This document shows, piece by piece, positions 25,017 through 34,438 of a DNA stretch of 64,000 bases (positions are counted from its first letter, which is position 1; the number at the start of each line of letters is the position of its first letter). Source of the stretch: JBCCFX01 sp039029515 (GTDB taxonomy: Bacteria > Planctomycetota > Phycisphaerae > Phycisphaerales > SM1A02). The notes beneath the pieces are model-generated. The model worked only from the letters and a program-made list of their open reading frames with translations. It did no database searches and was not told the origin of the DNA. The position numbers were made by a program, and so were the translations under genes. The stretch is taken from assembly GCA_039029515.1 (NCBI GenBank), contig JBCCFX010000001.1, positions 1 to 64,000 on the forward strand, in the 5' to 3' direction.

Positions 25017-25841
25017 TCAGTCGAACTGAAGCTTCGGGCCGTCCTTGGTCATGTACTGCGTAAACGCGATGAGAACATCCTCGCCGTCCACGCCACGGTC
25101 TGCTCGAAACAGATTGTCTTTGTACGGCGTGCGGCCATTGATCTGCTCGGGCTCCATCGATTCGACGTACTCGGTGCGATTGTCGTTGAACGCAAGATTG
25201 CCTGACCAGAGGCCGTGCGGACTCGTTGTATAGGAAGATCCAATCGGTTCGCCGTCCTTCGGACCTCGATTTCCAACGACGACAAAGCTCCCGTTCAGCG
25301 TCATGCGCCATTCGCGGTTTGAGCGCTTGCCATACATCGGTGTATGCGCGTACGACGTGTGCGAACCCTTATAGAGATCCGCCTTGAACGTGTCGTCCCA
25401 GTAGCTGTCTTCGACTGGGTTGTATGCTTCGTAGTCGTATGCGGCATGTGCGACGACGCGCGTATTGGAATCCACAGGTGAGATCAGCATCCCGGGCTCG
25501 AAGTAGTTCAGGGTCACCATGCATGAGTAGAAGTTCGCCGTCGTATTGACCGTCGTATCTTCTTCGCCTCGTCCCGGAATATGCTGCAGTTGGCCGCCAA
25601 GATCGACTGGCTTGCGGTTCACCAGGCCGGGGCGAGGATAGTGATTCTCAGTCTGGTCATTGGCAAAGACCATGATCGACTGATGAATGGTCTTGAGATG
25701 CGTCGCATCCTTGAGCGTCAGCGTTTTCTGATCGGTCATGGTGGCCATCGTCGTGCCGAGTGACAGGACAACGGCAGTCGCCACCAGCAGCACAAGCAAC
25801 TCGACGCGAGAGAATCCGGTTCGATCGTACTGCCGTCGCAT
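25017..25841 (-). CDS. Type IV pilin-like / pseudopilin protein
   Basis: A 274-residue protein. ATG 25841 is preferred over 25856, because AAAGGG lies six bases before it. The N-terminus GFSRVELLVLLVATAVVLSLG is a class III signal: cleavage after Gly, mature Phe1 and Glu5, then a single hydrophobic helix. The rest is a long non-conserved globular part with aromatic-rich stretches (YDYEAYNPVEDSYWDD) and glycines (NGSFVVVGNRGPKDGEP), similar to the large family of planctomycete N-methylated pseudopilins that are often present in dozens of copies. No secretion or pilus assembly genes lie beside it, so it is likely an orphan minor pseudopilin. Confidence 0.75.
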   Translation of the reverse strand: MRRQYDRTGFSRVELLVLLVATAVVLSLGTTMATMTDQKTLTLKDATHLKTIHQSIMVFANDQTENHYPRPGLVNRKPVDLGGQLQHIPGRGEEDTTVNTTANFYSCMVTLNYFEPGMLISPVDSNTRVVAHAAYDYEAYNPVEDSYWDDTFKADLYKGSHTSYAHTPMYGKRSNREWRMTLNGSFVVVGNRGPKDGEPIGSSYTTSPHGLWSGNLAFNDNRTEYVESMEPEQINGRTPYKDNLFRADRGVDGEDVLIAFTQYMTKDGPKLQFD

Positions 25842-25889
25842 GGTTGACCCTTTCATGGAGCATTCTTGAGCGGGTTGATGACGCGGTAT

Positions 25890-26603
25890 CTAGTACACAA
25901 TCTGCATTGGGAGCCCGGTTGCGTCAAGCTCCGGCTCGTCAGGTAAGGCCACAGATGTCGCTCGAGAGATGCGCTGAGCCGTCCACAACGCCGCGAGCGC
26001 ATCAAGAATGTCATCGTCTGCCGCGTCACGGCGCGGGATGCACACACGACTTGTCGCAAAATGATCGCGTCCGAATGCACAGCCGAGGAGTTCGCGTCGT
26101 GCAGCAATACCTTCAGGCGTCTTCTTGCTGGCGAGAACGGCCGTGCCATCATTCATGGCCATGAAACTCAGTTCAGGATGAACTTCGTGAAGAACGGAAC
26201 GAAGCATTGGATCGGATTGGAGAAGTTCATCAACTTCACGGACCTTGGCAACGATGTTCCACGCCTGAGCGCCAACGCCGCGGCCGTCAATCGCGCGCGT
26301 GATGTCTGAAGCATCTTCGCGGGACGTCGCGCGGAGACTCTCGCGAATCGGTGCCGGAAAGACGCTTGTTCCGCGTGGATGCCCCAGCGCAGCTCGTGCC
26401 GCGACATCACAGGCTCGCCGTCCCGCATCTGGCAGCCCAATGGGGATATCGATGGCAACGTGCGCAGGCGAGGCGCCGGTGCGTTCGAATGCGTTCATGT
26501 GTGCAATGACACGGACATGAACGATGCGCTTGTCGCTCGGCATGTGCGCTACAAGCCAGCCGCCTCGACAGGCATCAATGCCGAAGAGAGGTGAGGTCAT
26601 CAT
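25890..26603 (-). CDS. DUF429 family protein (RNase H-like fold, predicted nuclease)
   Basis: A 237-residue protein. ATG 26603 is preferred over 26633 because the conserved fold starts at 'PLFGIDACRGGWLVA'. DUF429 motifs seen are GIDACRGGW, AIDIPIGLPDAGRRACD and DDILDALAALWTA near the end; the acidic residues in them (D in GID, D in AIDIP and D in the final DD..DA helix) fit an RNase H-like metal site. DUF429 proteins are predicted nucleases and sometimes linked to nucleic-acid metabolism or defence, but no partner is visible. It is divergent from the large secreted protein at 26804. Confidence 0.8.
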   Translation of the reverse strand: MMTSPLFGIDACRGGWLVAHMPSDKRIVHVRVIAHMNAFERTGASPAHVAIDIPIGLPDAGRRACDVAARAALGHPRGTSVFPAPIRESLRATSREDASDITRAIDGRGVGAQAWNIVAKVREVDELLQSDPMLRSVLHEVHPELSFMAMNDGTAVLASKKTPEGIAARRELLGCAFGRDHFATSRVCIPRRDAADDDILDALAALWTAQRISRATSVALPDEPELDATGLPMQIVY

Positions 26604-26803
26604 CTGTTGTGTGGCATCGTGTTCATGTCTCATCCAGTCTCAACTGGCGTCGCCATGGTAAAGCAGGGGAGGCGGGTGGTTACGGGGAGGAATCTGAGCC
26701 GCGGATATCGTATTGCGAATTGTGCAGAAAAACCGTCCGTCCTTGTGTCAGATTGCTTATTCAGCAGTGGGGATTTGTCTCTGGATGCCTGGAGAACGCT
26801 GAT

Positions 26804-29800
26804 ATGCTGGCCAATATGGGGAGTCATGCGAGGCGGTGGAGGGAGAACGGCAACGTCGCAGCAACCAGTCGCTTGCTGTATGCAGTTGCCATGTGGCTCA
26901 TCATCGCGTTGTCTGTGTCGGATGTGCACGCAAGGCAATGCGACGCAAGGGCGGGCGATTGTTTTGAAGTCAACGCAACGCCAGGATGCGCGGATGTCGC
27001 ATGTTGTGAGGTCGTCTGTGTCTCAGCGCCATTCTGCTGTGACAACGTCTGGGACGAAGCGTGCGTCACCGTTGCCAATGCATTGTGTACAGCGTCCGGC
27101 GCATGCTGTCTCCCTGATCAGGATCTCTGCATCGAGGCGTCCGAGAGTGAATGCGGAAGCATCATGGGCGTGTTCTTCGGCGATGGCTCACTTTGCGCAA
27201 CCGTGACGTGCCCACTTGCGACCGGTCGATGTTGCCTGGAGAGTCGTGGCACGATCGCGTGTCAGGAATTGTCCCTAAGCGACTGTAGTCTTGCTGGCGG
27301 TTTCTTCCTTGGCGATGGAGGATTGTGCCAGGACGAACAACTTGCCTATGTTGATGATGATGCGCCGCGCAATGGCGACGGCGCAAGCTGGGCGACGGCG
27401 TTTCGAACGGTCGTCGACGCAATTGAGGCGCGCGAGGCGTGTGACTACACGATTCGAATCGCAGGCGGCGTGTATCAGCCCGATGTGCATGCTCCGGGAG
27501 ATCGCGAGGCATCGTTCCGACTGACGCCTGGCATGCGCGTAGAAGGTGGATTCGCGGGCCTGAATCCGCTCGATGGGGATCGCGCGGATACGCGAGATGT
27601 GGATCGGTATCCGACCGTGTTCACCGGCGACCTGCTGCAGGATGATACGGATGCGTTTCTCAATCGAGCAGAGAACAGTATTCATGTTGTCACGATGCTG
27701 GGGGTTACGCCGGCGTTCCCGCTGGAGCCATGGAGCATTTCCACCGTTCCGATCCGATTGAGTGGCGTGACGATCGCCAACGGAGAGGCGTCGATTGGTG
27801 GCGTTGGGCAGCAGAACCCAAGGCTTCGCGGCGGTGGAATCTATGCTCGCCTCGCTGTCTGCGAAATAGAGGCATGTGCATTCCTGCGGAACAACGCCCG
27901 CGCTCGCGGCGGCGGCATCTACATTGAGGCAAGTTCCTACGAGATCATTGGGAGCACGTTCTATCTGAACCGTGGCAAGCGCGGTGCGGCGATCGACGAA
28001 GACACGAAGTTCATTCAGGAGCTGGACGTCATCCCACCTGTGTCGGCGATTCGCGGATGCGCGTTTGTTGAGAACGGGACGTTCGATGACGTCGTCAACA
28101 CTGAGAATGTTGTCCATGTCGAGCGTGAAGATTTCTTCTTCGCCGTTGATCCCACCGAGGGAACCGCGCTGATCGAAGACTGCCAGTTTGAGAACAATCT
28201 GGGATCGAATATTCGGTACCGAGACATTCGGTTTCGAACCGTCAAGGGCAATGAGCTCTCGGTGCTGGGCACATCATTCGCCGGCGAGATACCTGGCAAT
28301 GAGCAGTTCATCGAGAATTTCGGGCAATGCGTACTGAACGACGTCGACATGAATGCGCTGGCTGCTGACGAGAAGGCGATCTTCAACAAAGCTGGCGCTG
28401 TGATGCGTGTCGGTGCGCAGGGCATTCGAGGGCTTGGCACGCTCTTGAATGCCGGTCGCCTGACGCCCGGCGGGCTCGCGCGCGATGGTGTAGATGCGAC
28501 GGTCATCGCGCCGATGGCCCTGACGTTGAAGCAGAGTGGAGGAGGGGCGAACGGGCAACTGGAGTTTGATGTGTTTGTCGGCCCGAGTGGTGTCGGTGCT
28601 GACTTCTTTGCCTTTACGGGCTTCCAGCAATTGAGCGGAGCAGTACGAATCAACGTTGAGAACGAGTTCGATGATCTACCGATCGTCGGCAGTGTTCCAG
28701 TTATTAGTGGTATCGGAGAACTCGACGGTCAATTTGATGCCATCTTCTCGACTGGCGTAGGGAACGGTCGACTGGTGTCCCTGTCGTATGGAACCACATC
28801 GGTCGGTCTGGTCCCGATTACGATTCAAATTGATGCCATCGGCGAGTTGGTGCTGAATGGCATTGATGCGCTCGGCATTCCGGGAAATGCGTCCGATGGC
28901 GTGACTGCGGACTTCAATGGCGATGGTTTTGATGACGTAGCTCTCGCACTGCCCGACCTCGGCCTCGTACTCGTCCTGATCAATGCAGGCGTCGATCAAC
29001 AGGGCACGTGGTTGGGTTTCGACGCGGCCGCGTCGCAGCAGATCAGCCTCGGTGGAGAACCAACGTCGGTTGCCGCCGGTGACTTCAATCAATTCGCTGG
29101 CGTCGATCTTGCCGTGGCGCAGTCGGATGGCGCAGGTTTGACGATTCTGACCAATGGCGGTGACGGAACGCTGAGCTTTGCGAGCTTGATCAATGTCGGT
29201 GGGAGCATCGTGGACATCGCAACTGCTCGAGTGAATGAGGACTCGTTTGATGATCTTGTCATGTTGAGTCAGGCAGATGATTCCGTGCGCGTGCTCGTCG
29301 GAAGCAAGAACCTGTCATTCTCTGCTCAGGAACCGATCGTGTTGAACGCGAAGCCACGGTCACTCGCGGTTGCACCGCTCAGTGGAATGAAGGTCGATGA
29401 CATCGCAGTCGTCACGGAGGAGTTCTCTGACGAAGATGACGAAATGTCCGGTCAGGTTGTCATCTTTGGCAACGACGGACGCGGGGCCTTCGCCGAAGTG
29501 GCCGCGCGAATGGTCGGCCAGGATCCATTGGACATCGAACCAAGCGATATTGACGAGGACAAGGATCTGGACCTCGTCCTTGTCAATGAGGCATCAGGCG
29601 ACCTTTCGCTCATCGAGAATATTGATGGACGGACGTTTGCCGACGCGTACAACGTTCCCGTGGGAGATTCTCCTTCATCGCTGGCCTTGGTGGACCTCGA
29701 TTCAGATGGGGATGATGATCTTGTGGTCGCAGTGGCGACATCGGCGGACAGCCGCGCCGTTCGCGTGGTGCGAAATGATTCCAGTGCCGGCAACATTGTG

Positions 29801-30148
29801 TTCGCCGAAGCATTCGACGATACATCGGTCTTCGGAAGCACGTTGCTCCTGGGCACTGACATTGATCAAGCTGATGGAGATGATGTCATCATCATCGGCG
29901 CTGTTGCTGCGGGTGGCGGCGGAACAGACAATCCGCTCGGCGTGCTGTTGCAACAGTCATGCATCGGGGACTGCGCGCCAAGTGGCGGGAATGGCGTGGT
30001 AAACATCGATGATCTGATTGCGCTCCTGGTTTCCTTCGGTGAAGCTGGAGCATGCGATATCGCGTCGTCCACAGGCCCGGTTGTGGACGGCGTTATCGAT
30101 ACATTTGATTTCATGGCGATGCTCAATCAAATCGGTGCGTGCCAGTGA
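26804..30148 (+). CDS. Large secreted Cys-rich, beta-helix, FG-GAP and dockerin-like protein
   Basis: A 1114-residue exported protein. ATG 26804 follows GGAG at nine bases and gives a signal peptide (LLYAVAMWLIIALSVSDVHA). Domains in order: a Cys-rich region with two copies of the pattern CCL...C...GDG..C (about residues 98-178, for example GACCLPDQDLC and GRCCLESRGTIAC); a right-handed beta-helix-like region with 'GGGIYARLAVCEIEACAF' and 'RGGGIYIEASSYEIIGSTF' (about 225-480); FG-GAP/VCBS-like repeats such as TADFNGDGFDDVALAL and LVDLDSDGDDDLVVAV (about 700-1045); and a C-terminal dockerin-like calcium pair (NGVVNIDDLIALLVSFGEAG, GVIDTFDFMAMLNQIG). This is a Phycisphaerae surface-protein architecture. 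Partner unknown. Confidence 0.85.
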   Translation: MLANMGSHARRWRENGNVAATSRLLYAVAMWLIIALSVSDVHARQCDARAGDCFEVNATPGCADVACCEVVCVSAPFCCDNVWDEACVTVANALCTASGACCLPDQDLCIEASESECGSIMGVFFGDGSLCATVTCPLATGRCCLESRGTIACQELSLSDCSLAGGFFLGDGGLCQDEQLAYVDDDAPRNGDGASWATAFRTVVDAIEAREACDYTIRIAGGVYQPDVHAPGDREASFRLTPGMRVEGGFAGLNPLDGDRADTRDVDRYPTVFTGDLLQDDTDAFLNRAENSIHVVTMLGVTPAFPLEPWSISTVPIRLSGVTIANGEASIGGVGQQNPRLRGGGIYARLAVCEIEACAFLRNNARARGGGIYIEASSYEIIGSTFYLNRGKRGAAIDEDTKFIQELDVIPPVSAIRGCAFVENGTFDDVVNTENVVHVEREDFFFAVDPTEGTALIEDCQFENNLGSNIRYRDIRFRTVKGNELSVLGTSFAGEIPGNEQFIENFGQCVLNDVDMNALAADEKAIFNKAGAVMRVGAQGIRGLGTLLNAGRLTPGGLARDGVDATVIAPMALTLKQSGGGANGQLEFDVFVGPSGVGADFFAFTGFQQLSGAVRINVENEFDDLPIVGSVPVISGIGELDGQFDAIFSTGVGNGRLVSLSYGTTSVGLVPITIQIDAIGELVLNGIDALGIPGNASDGVTADFNGDGFDDVALALPDLGLVLVLINAGVDQQGTWLGFDAAASQQISLGGEPTSVAAGDFNQFAGVDLAVAQSDGAGLTILTNGGDGTLSFASLINVGGSIVDIATARVNEDSFDDLVMLSQADDSVRVLVGSKNLSFSAQEPIVLNAKPRSLAVAPLSGMKVDDIAVVTEEFSDEDDEMSGQVVIFGNDGRGAFAEVAARMVGQDPLDIEPSDIDEDKDLDLVLVNEASGDLSLIENIDGRTFADAYNVPVGDSPSSLALVDLDSDGDDDLVVAVATSADSRAVRVVRNDSSAGNIVFAEAFDDTSVFGSTLLLGTDIDQADGDDVIIIGAVAAGGGGTDNPLGVLLQQSCIGDCAPSGGNGVVNIDDLIALLVSFGEAGACDIASSTGPVVDGVIDTFDFMAMLNQIGACQ

Positions 30149-30184
30149 TCTCATGGAGCACGGATTCAGGGTAGGAGGTTGGTG

Positions 30185-31234
30185 ATGACCAGGACATGGC
30201 AACTCGGTTGTATGGCGCTCGTTGGCTCAATGCTGTGCAGCGCATCGTATGCGCGAGACACCGGAACCGGTGAGACCGCACAGTTGATGATTCCCGCTGG
30301 AACGACTGTGGATGTCACGGTGACGGCAACCGCGTTCTTCCTTGGCGGAATTCAGGCAACTGCAGTGGATGGTGACACGACCGGCTTGAGTGGTTCCGTG
30401 ACACTTTCGACCATACCTGGCGCGACTGATGGGGCTGGTATCGTGATCGAGGATCTTGTCCTCGACTTTGAGCCAGTTGATCTCTCATTCGTGTTCTGTT
30501 CTTCATTCGAATGCATGTTCGGCCTCTGTCCGATCGCAGCAGCTTGCGATGGCCTCCCATTTACTGTGCAGGATTTCACGGTGACGCAGAGCGCGCCATT
30601 GTGTGCAACCATCGGGTCGTCCGGTTCGGTCGACTTCAATGCGCTGCCGGTCACCGTCGAGGCCGAAATCAGTTCGCCGCCTGACTTTCAGTTGGATAGT
30701 GGCTTCACGTCAGAGGAACTTGCTGACTTTGATGGTGTGCTGGGCGGAGCCGGGAGAACATATGTATGGAGCGGACTCAGTGACCAGTCCTATGTCGTGA
30801 TCACGCTCGGCGTGGATTCATTCCCGTTGGTATCGATGGTGCAGTGGATTCTTGCGCTCGATATGTCCAACGTGCAATTCGTTGGTACAGCGCAATCCGC
30901 ACCGGTGGACACCGACCGCGACGGCGTTCTGGATGCGTGTGACAACTGCCCGGCGGTCGCGAATGCCGGTCAGGAGGACGCCGATATGAACGGTGTTGGT
31001 GATGCGTGCGAGGCACAACCGTGCCCGGAGGACTGCGCGCCGGATAATGGAGATGGCACGTTTGGAAACGGTGTCATCAATATTGACGATCTGCTCGCCG
31101 TCATCAACGCGTTTGGCAGCGCCGGTGGACCTTGCGATGCAGCGCCGGACAACGGTGATGGCACGTTTGGCAATGGCATCATCAATATCGATGATCTGCT
31201 GGCGGTGATTAACGCCTTCGGTGATTGCCCATGA
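30185..31234 (+). CDS. Secreted protein with thrombospondin type 3 and two dockerin-like repeats
   Basis: A 349-residue exported protein. ATG 30185 is chosen since AGGAGG lies six bases upstream; the leader is MTRTWQLGCMALVGSMLCSA. The mature N-terminal part (about residues 25-235) is a beta-rich region of no recognised family. Residues about 242-277 are thrombospondin type 3-like calcium repeats (DTDRDGVLDACDNCP, DADMNGVGDACE). Two nearly identical dockerin-like units follow: NGDGTFGNGVINIDDLLAVI and NGDGTFGNGIINIDDLLAVI, the first ending INAFGSAGG and the second ending INAFGDCP. It starts 37 bases after the previous dockerin gene and probably shares its transcript. The binding partner of these dockerins is not in the window. 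Confidence 0.85.
   Translation: MTRTWQLGCMALVGSMLCSASYARDTGTGETAQLMIPAGTTVDVTVTATAFFLGGIQATAVDGDTTGLSGSVTLSTIPGATDGAGIVIEDLVLDFEPVDLSFVFCSSFECMFGLCPIAAACDGLPFTVQDFTVTQSAPLCATIGSSGSVDFNALPVTVEAEISSPPDFQLDSGFTSEELADFDGVLGGAGRTYVWSGLSDQSYVVITLGVDSFPLVSMVQWILALDMSNVQFVGTAQSAPVDTDRDGVLDACDNCPAVANAGQEDADMNGVGDACEAQPCPEDCAPDNGDGTFGNGVINIDDLLAVINAFGSAGGPCDAAPDNGDGTFGNGIINIDDLLAVINAFGDCP
31039..31227 (+). repeat. Two tandem dockerin-coding units
   Basis: Two in-frame copies of about 80 bases, one near 31039-31120 and one near 31146-31227, encode the same 'NGDGTFGNG(V/I)INIDDLLAVINAFG' pattern (quoted here in part as NGDGTFGNG and NIDDLLAVINAFG). They differ mainly at third codon positions, so the duplication is old or under protein-level selection rather than a recent tandem copy. 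Confidence 0.8.
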
Positions 31235-31235
31235 C

Positions 31236-31724
31236 TTACTGAGCCACAACGCCCGGCGGCGGTGGCACATTGTCGAGCGATCGGTACTCAAGCGACACGG
31301 AGTTCAGGCAATACCGATGACCAGTCGGTGGCGGACCGTCAGGGAAGACGTGTCCCAGATGACCCTGACACCGCCGGCAGACAATCTCAGTTCGCACCAT
31401 GCCGTGTGACTGGTCGACGTGCGTCGCCACGTGGTCGGGATCGAACGGGGCGAAGAAACTTGGCCACCCAGTGCCGGAATCAAATTTCGTATCCGAATGA
31501 AACAGCGGCAGCGCGCAGAGCTTGCAGACGTACACGCCGACCTGTTTGTTGTCATGAAACGCGCCGCAGAACGGGCGTTCGGTACCCTGCTGGAGGAGGA
31601 CGCGAGCCTCGTCCTCTGTGAGTCGTTGTGCCAGCTGGTGAATAATGTCTTTGCCGAGTGGCGAAATGTCGTAGCCCGCGGCGGATCGACCGGCGGAATC
31701 GGGGGCGGAGTGATCAGTGGTCAT
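31236..31724 (-). CDS. msrB: Peptide methionine-R-sulfoxide reductase MsrB
   Basis: A 162-residue MsrB. ATG 31724 is used because AGGAG lies upstream and the family starts near '[19 protein letters not shown]'. The zinc site is built by two CxxC pairs ([10 protein letters not shown] and [13 protein letters not shown]). The catalytic cysteine is in [13 protein letters not shown] close to the C-terminus. The conserved [11 protein letters not shown] block is present. It reduces methionine-R-sulfoxide in proteins with thioredoxin. No signal peptide is visible, so it should be cytoplasmic. Its stop is one base from the stop of the convergent dockerin gene. Confidence 0.95.
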   Translation of the reverse strand: MTTDHSAPDSAGRSAAGYDISPLGKDIIHQLAQRLTEDEARVLLQQGTERPFCGAFHDNKQVGVYVCKLCALPLFHSDTKFDSGTGWPSFFAPFDPDHVATHVDQSHGMVRTEIVCRRCQGHLGHVFPDGPPPTGHRYCLNSVSLEYRSLDNVPPPPGVVAQ

Positions 31725-31851
31725 GGCAGGCACGCTCCTGTTGCTCCGGGAATGGTAGGCGATGCGAGCGTGTCTCTCAGGTGAGTCGGACAATGGCCCC
31801 GTCCGGGGCTATCATCGATCTTATTCGTTCTGTTTCTGGAGTCCTCGGCGC

Positions 31852-33021
31852 ATGGCTGATCTCAGCGTCACTGCACACGGTATCTCGTTCCCCAATCCCT
31901 TCGTCATTGGTTCCGGCCCGCCCGGAACAAATGCCCGCGTCATCGCTAAGGCATTCGACGAAGGCTGGGGTGGCGTCATTGCCAAGACCGTTTGTCTGGA
32001 AGCAGAGAAGATCATCAACGTCGCACCGCGATACGCGCGCATGCGTGCCGAGACATCGCGCGAAATCTACGGTTGGGAGAACATTGAACTCATCAGTGAT
32101 CGCCCGTTCGACACCTGGATTGACGAGTTTCGAGATCTCAAGGCGACCTATCCGGATCAGGTGCTCATCGCATCGATCATGGAGGAATTCAATCGCGACG
32201 CCTGGATCGAGATCGTTGAGCGCACGCAAGCGACCGGCGTCGATGGTCTTGAACTAAACTTCTCGTGTCCGCACGGCCTGCCGGAACGCCGAATGGGCGC
32301 AGCTATGGGGCAGGATCCGGACGTGATCGCGGAAGTCTGTTCCTGGGTCAATGACGCTGCGACGATTCCTGTGTGGGCCAAGATGACGCCCAATATCACG
32401 CACATCGTCGATCCGGCTCGTGCGGCGCTTGCGGCCGGCTGCGATGGCATTTCAGCCATCAACACTATCCTGAGTGTGATGGGCATCAATCTCGATACGC
32501 TTCGCCCCGAACCAACCGTCGAAGGGTACAGCGTTCCCGGCGGTTACTCGAGTAAGGCCATCCGCCCGATCGCATTGCGCATGGTGATGGAACTTGCGAC
32601 CATGATGCATGGTGGGAATCACGGTCAGCCCATCCCGTTGAACGGTCAACCAGCATCATCTGGCGAATTTCACGATCGCACGATCAGCGCGATTGGCGGC
32701 GTCGAAACTGGCCATGACGCCGCGGAGTACATGTTGCTTGGTGCGCACACCGTCCAGGTTTGCACTGGTGTGATGAAGCACGGTTATCAACTGATCCACA
32801 CGCTGCGTGAACAATTGGACTCCTTCATGGCACGGCACGAATTCGAAACGATCGATGAGTTTCGCGGTGCGAGCCTGCCGTACTTCACCACACATGCGGA
32901 GCTTGTGCGATTACAGCGAGATGAACGAGCCGCGCGCCGGCAGCGCGCGGTCGTGCAGCAGGATGGTGACTGGGAAGGTGAGCGCTTTGTTGAACAAAGC
33001 GCAGCGCTGAGCGGCAACTGA
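31852..33021 (+). CDS. preA: Dihydropyrimidine dehydrogenase subunit PreA-like
   Basis: A 389-residue FMN barrel protein of the dihydropyrimidine / dihydroorotate dehydrogenase family. ATG 31852 follows GGAG. The N-terminus (HGISFPNPFVIGSGPPG) and the block GLELNFSCPHGLPERRMGAAMGQ, with the catalytic Cys region, match NAD-dependent PreA. It would reduce uracil or thymine to the dihydro forms, the first step of reductive pyrimidine catabolism; the next two enzymes are encoded convergently from 33024. Two oddities: no PreT subunit is seen nearby, and the C-terminal 4Fe-4S ferredoxin cysteines of E. coli PreA are absent (the end is charged and Cys-poor). Electron supply is therefore unclear. Confidence 0.85.
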   Translation: MADLSVTAHGISFPNPFVIGSGPPGTNARVIAKAFDEGWGGVIAKTVCLEAEKIINVAPRYARMRAETSREIYGWENIELISDRPFDTWIDEFRDLKATYPDQVLIASIMEEFNRDAWIEIVERTQATGVDGLELNFSCPHGLPERRMGAAMGQDPDVIAEVCSWVNDAATIPVWAKMTPNITHIVDPARAALAAGCDGISAINTILSVMGINLDTLRPEPTVEGYSVPGGYSSKAIRPIALRMVMELATMMHGGNHGQPIPLNGQPASSGEFHDRTISAIGGVETGHDAAEYMLLGAHTVQVCTGVMKHGYQLIHTLREQLDSFMARHEFETIDEFRGASLPYFTTHAELVRLQRDERAARRQRAVVQQDGDWEGERFVEQSAALSGN

Positions 33022-33023
33022 AA

Positions 33024-34418
33024 TTACGCGTGCGTGGCGTCCCGCTCGATCAACTGTCCACGCCCGATGGTTCCAACGAATCCGCCGTCGCGACACTGGA
33101 CTTCGCCGCGCACGGTGACGACCTCTGATCGTCCCTGGACCGGCCAGCCTTCAAATGCGTTGTAGTCAACCTGTGAGAAGCTCCGCTCGACGGAGAACGT
33201 GTCGGTGTAGTGCGGATCGTACACCACGATGTCGGCATCGCTGCCGACGCGAATCGTGCCTTTGCGTGGATACATGCCGAAGAGCTTTGCCGCCTGTGTG
33301 CTGCATGCATCGACCATCGTGTGAAGATCAATCTGCCGTCCACACACGCCATGTGTATGGACAAGATCGATGCGTTCCTGCACGGACGGAATGCCGTTCG
33401 GGATCTTCGTGAAGTCATCGCGCCCCATGATCTTCTGGGATGCAGTGTCGAATGGGGCGTGATCCGTGCCGATCGTGCTGATCATCCGGCTGCGCACGCC
33501 GTGCCACAACATCTCCTGATGCCACTTCGCGCGAAGCGGCGGCGACATGACATATTTGGCGCCTTCAACATCGGGCCGCTCAGCGTATTCCGCATCGAGA
33601 ACAAGATGTGGCGCAACCGCTTCCACCCAGACATTGACGCCTCGTTGACGCGCGTTCACGGCGGTACGCAACGCTTCATCGCACGATGTATGCACGCAGT
33701 ACACATGTGCGCCGGTCAGTTCTGCGAATGTTGTCAGGTGATGTACGCCTTCGGCCTCAACGATGGTCGGGCGTGAACGCTCGTGCCATTCCGGTCCGGT
33801 CTTGCCCGCAGCGATCAGGCGACGCTGCATCGCGTCGATGGCATCGGCATTCTCGCAATGCGCGGTGACCATAGCGCCGCAATCGCGCGCAAGCATCATG
33901 ACATCAAACAGGTGTGCATCGGGAAGGTTCAGGGCACCTTTGTAGGCCAGAAACACTTTGACCGACGGAATGCCGAACTCCTCAATGATCCGCCGAAACT
34001 GCGGACGCGCCGCCTCATCGAATCGCACCACGCCCATGTGGAATGAATAGTCGACTGAGGCGTTCCCATCAGCGTGATCACGCCACGCCGCGAATGCATC
34101 AAGTGGTTCATCCGTCGGGCCGGGACAGATCATCTCAATGAGCGTGGTTGTTCCGCCGGCGAGAGCGGCCATGCTGGCGGATGTCCAGTCATCCTTCGCA
34201 TGCGTCCCCATGAATGGCAGATGAATATGCACATGTGGGTCTATGAACCCCGGAAAGACATACTTGCCGGTCGCGTCGATGACCTCAGTATCGGGCGCGA
34301 GCGAGTTGCGGTCGATGTCCGGCTCGATCCGAGTGATGGTTTCGTTGGCACAATAGATGTCTGCAACAACATCGTCGTGCGCGGTGATGATTCGTCCGTT
34401 CCTGATGAGCAGCGGCAT
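33024..34418 (-). CDS. hydA: Dihydropyrimidinase
   Basis: A 464-residue amidohydrolase that opens dihydrouracil or dihydrothymine to N-carbamoyl-beta-amino acids. The metal ligands are in FIDPHVHIHLPFMG (near residue 58), the carbamylated lysine in SVKVFLAYKGAL (near residue 152), then VTAHCEN, VYCVHTSC and TIGTDHAPFD (near residue 317). Length and motif order fit D-hydantoinase/dihydropyrimidinase. It lies 20 bases downstream of the beta-ureidopropionase gene on the same strand and two bases from the convergent preA stop, so the reductive pyrimidine pathway is encoded on both strands here. Confidence 0.93.
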   Translation of the reverse strand: MPLLIRNGRIITAHDDVVADIYCANETITRIEPDIDRNSLAPDTEVIDATGKYVFPGFIDPHVHIHLPFMGTHAKDDWTSASMAALAGGTTTLIEMICPGPTDEPLDAFAAWRDHADGNASVDYSFHMGVVRFDEAARPQFRRIIEEFGIPSVKVFLAYKGALNLPDAHLFDVMMLARDCGAMVTAHCENADAIDAMQRRLIAAGKTGPEWHERSRPTIVEAEGVHHLTTFAELTGAHVYCVHTSCDEALRTAVNARQRGVNVWVEAVAPHLVLDAEYAERPDVEGAKYVMSPPLRAKWHQEMLWHGVRSRMISTIGTDHAPFDTASQKIMGRDDFTKIPNGIPSVQERIDLVHTHGVCGRQIDLHTMVDACSTQAAKLFGMYPRKGTIRVGSDADIVVYDPHYTDTFSVERSFSQVDYNAFEGWPVQGRSEVVTVRGEVQCRDGGFVGTIGRGQLIERDATHA

Positions 34419-34438
34419 TCCGGGCCTCGTGTGCGAGC

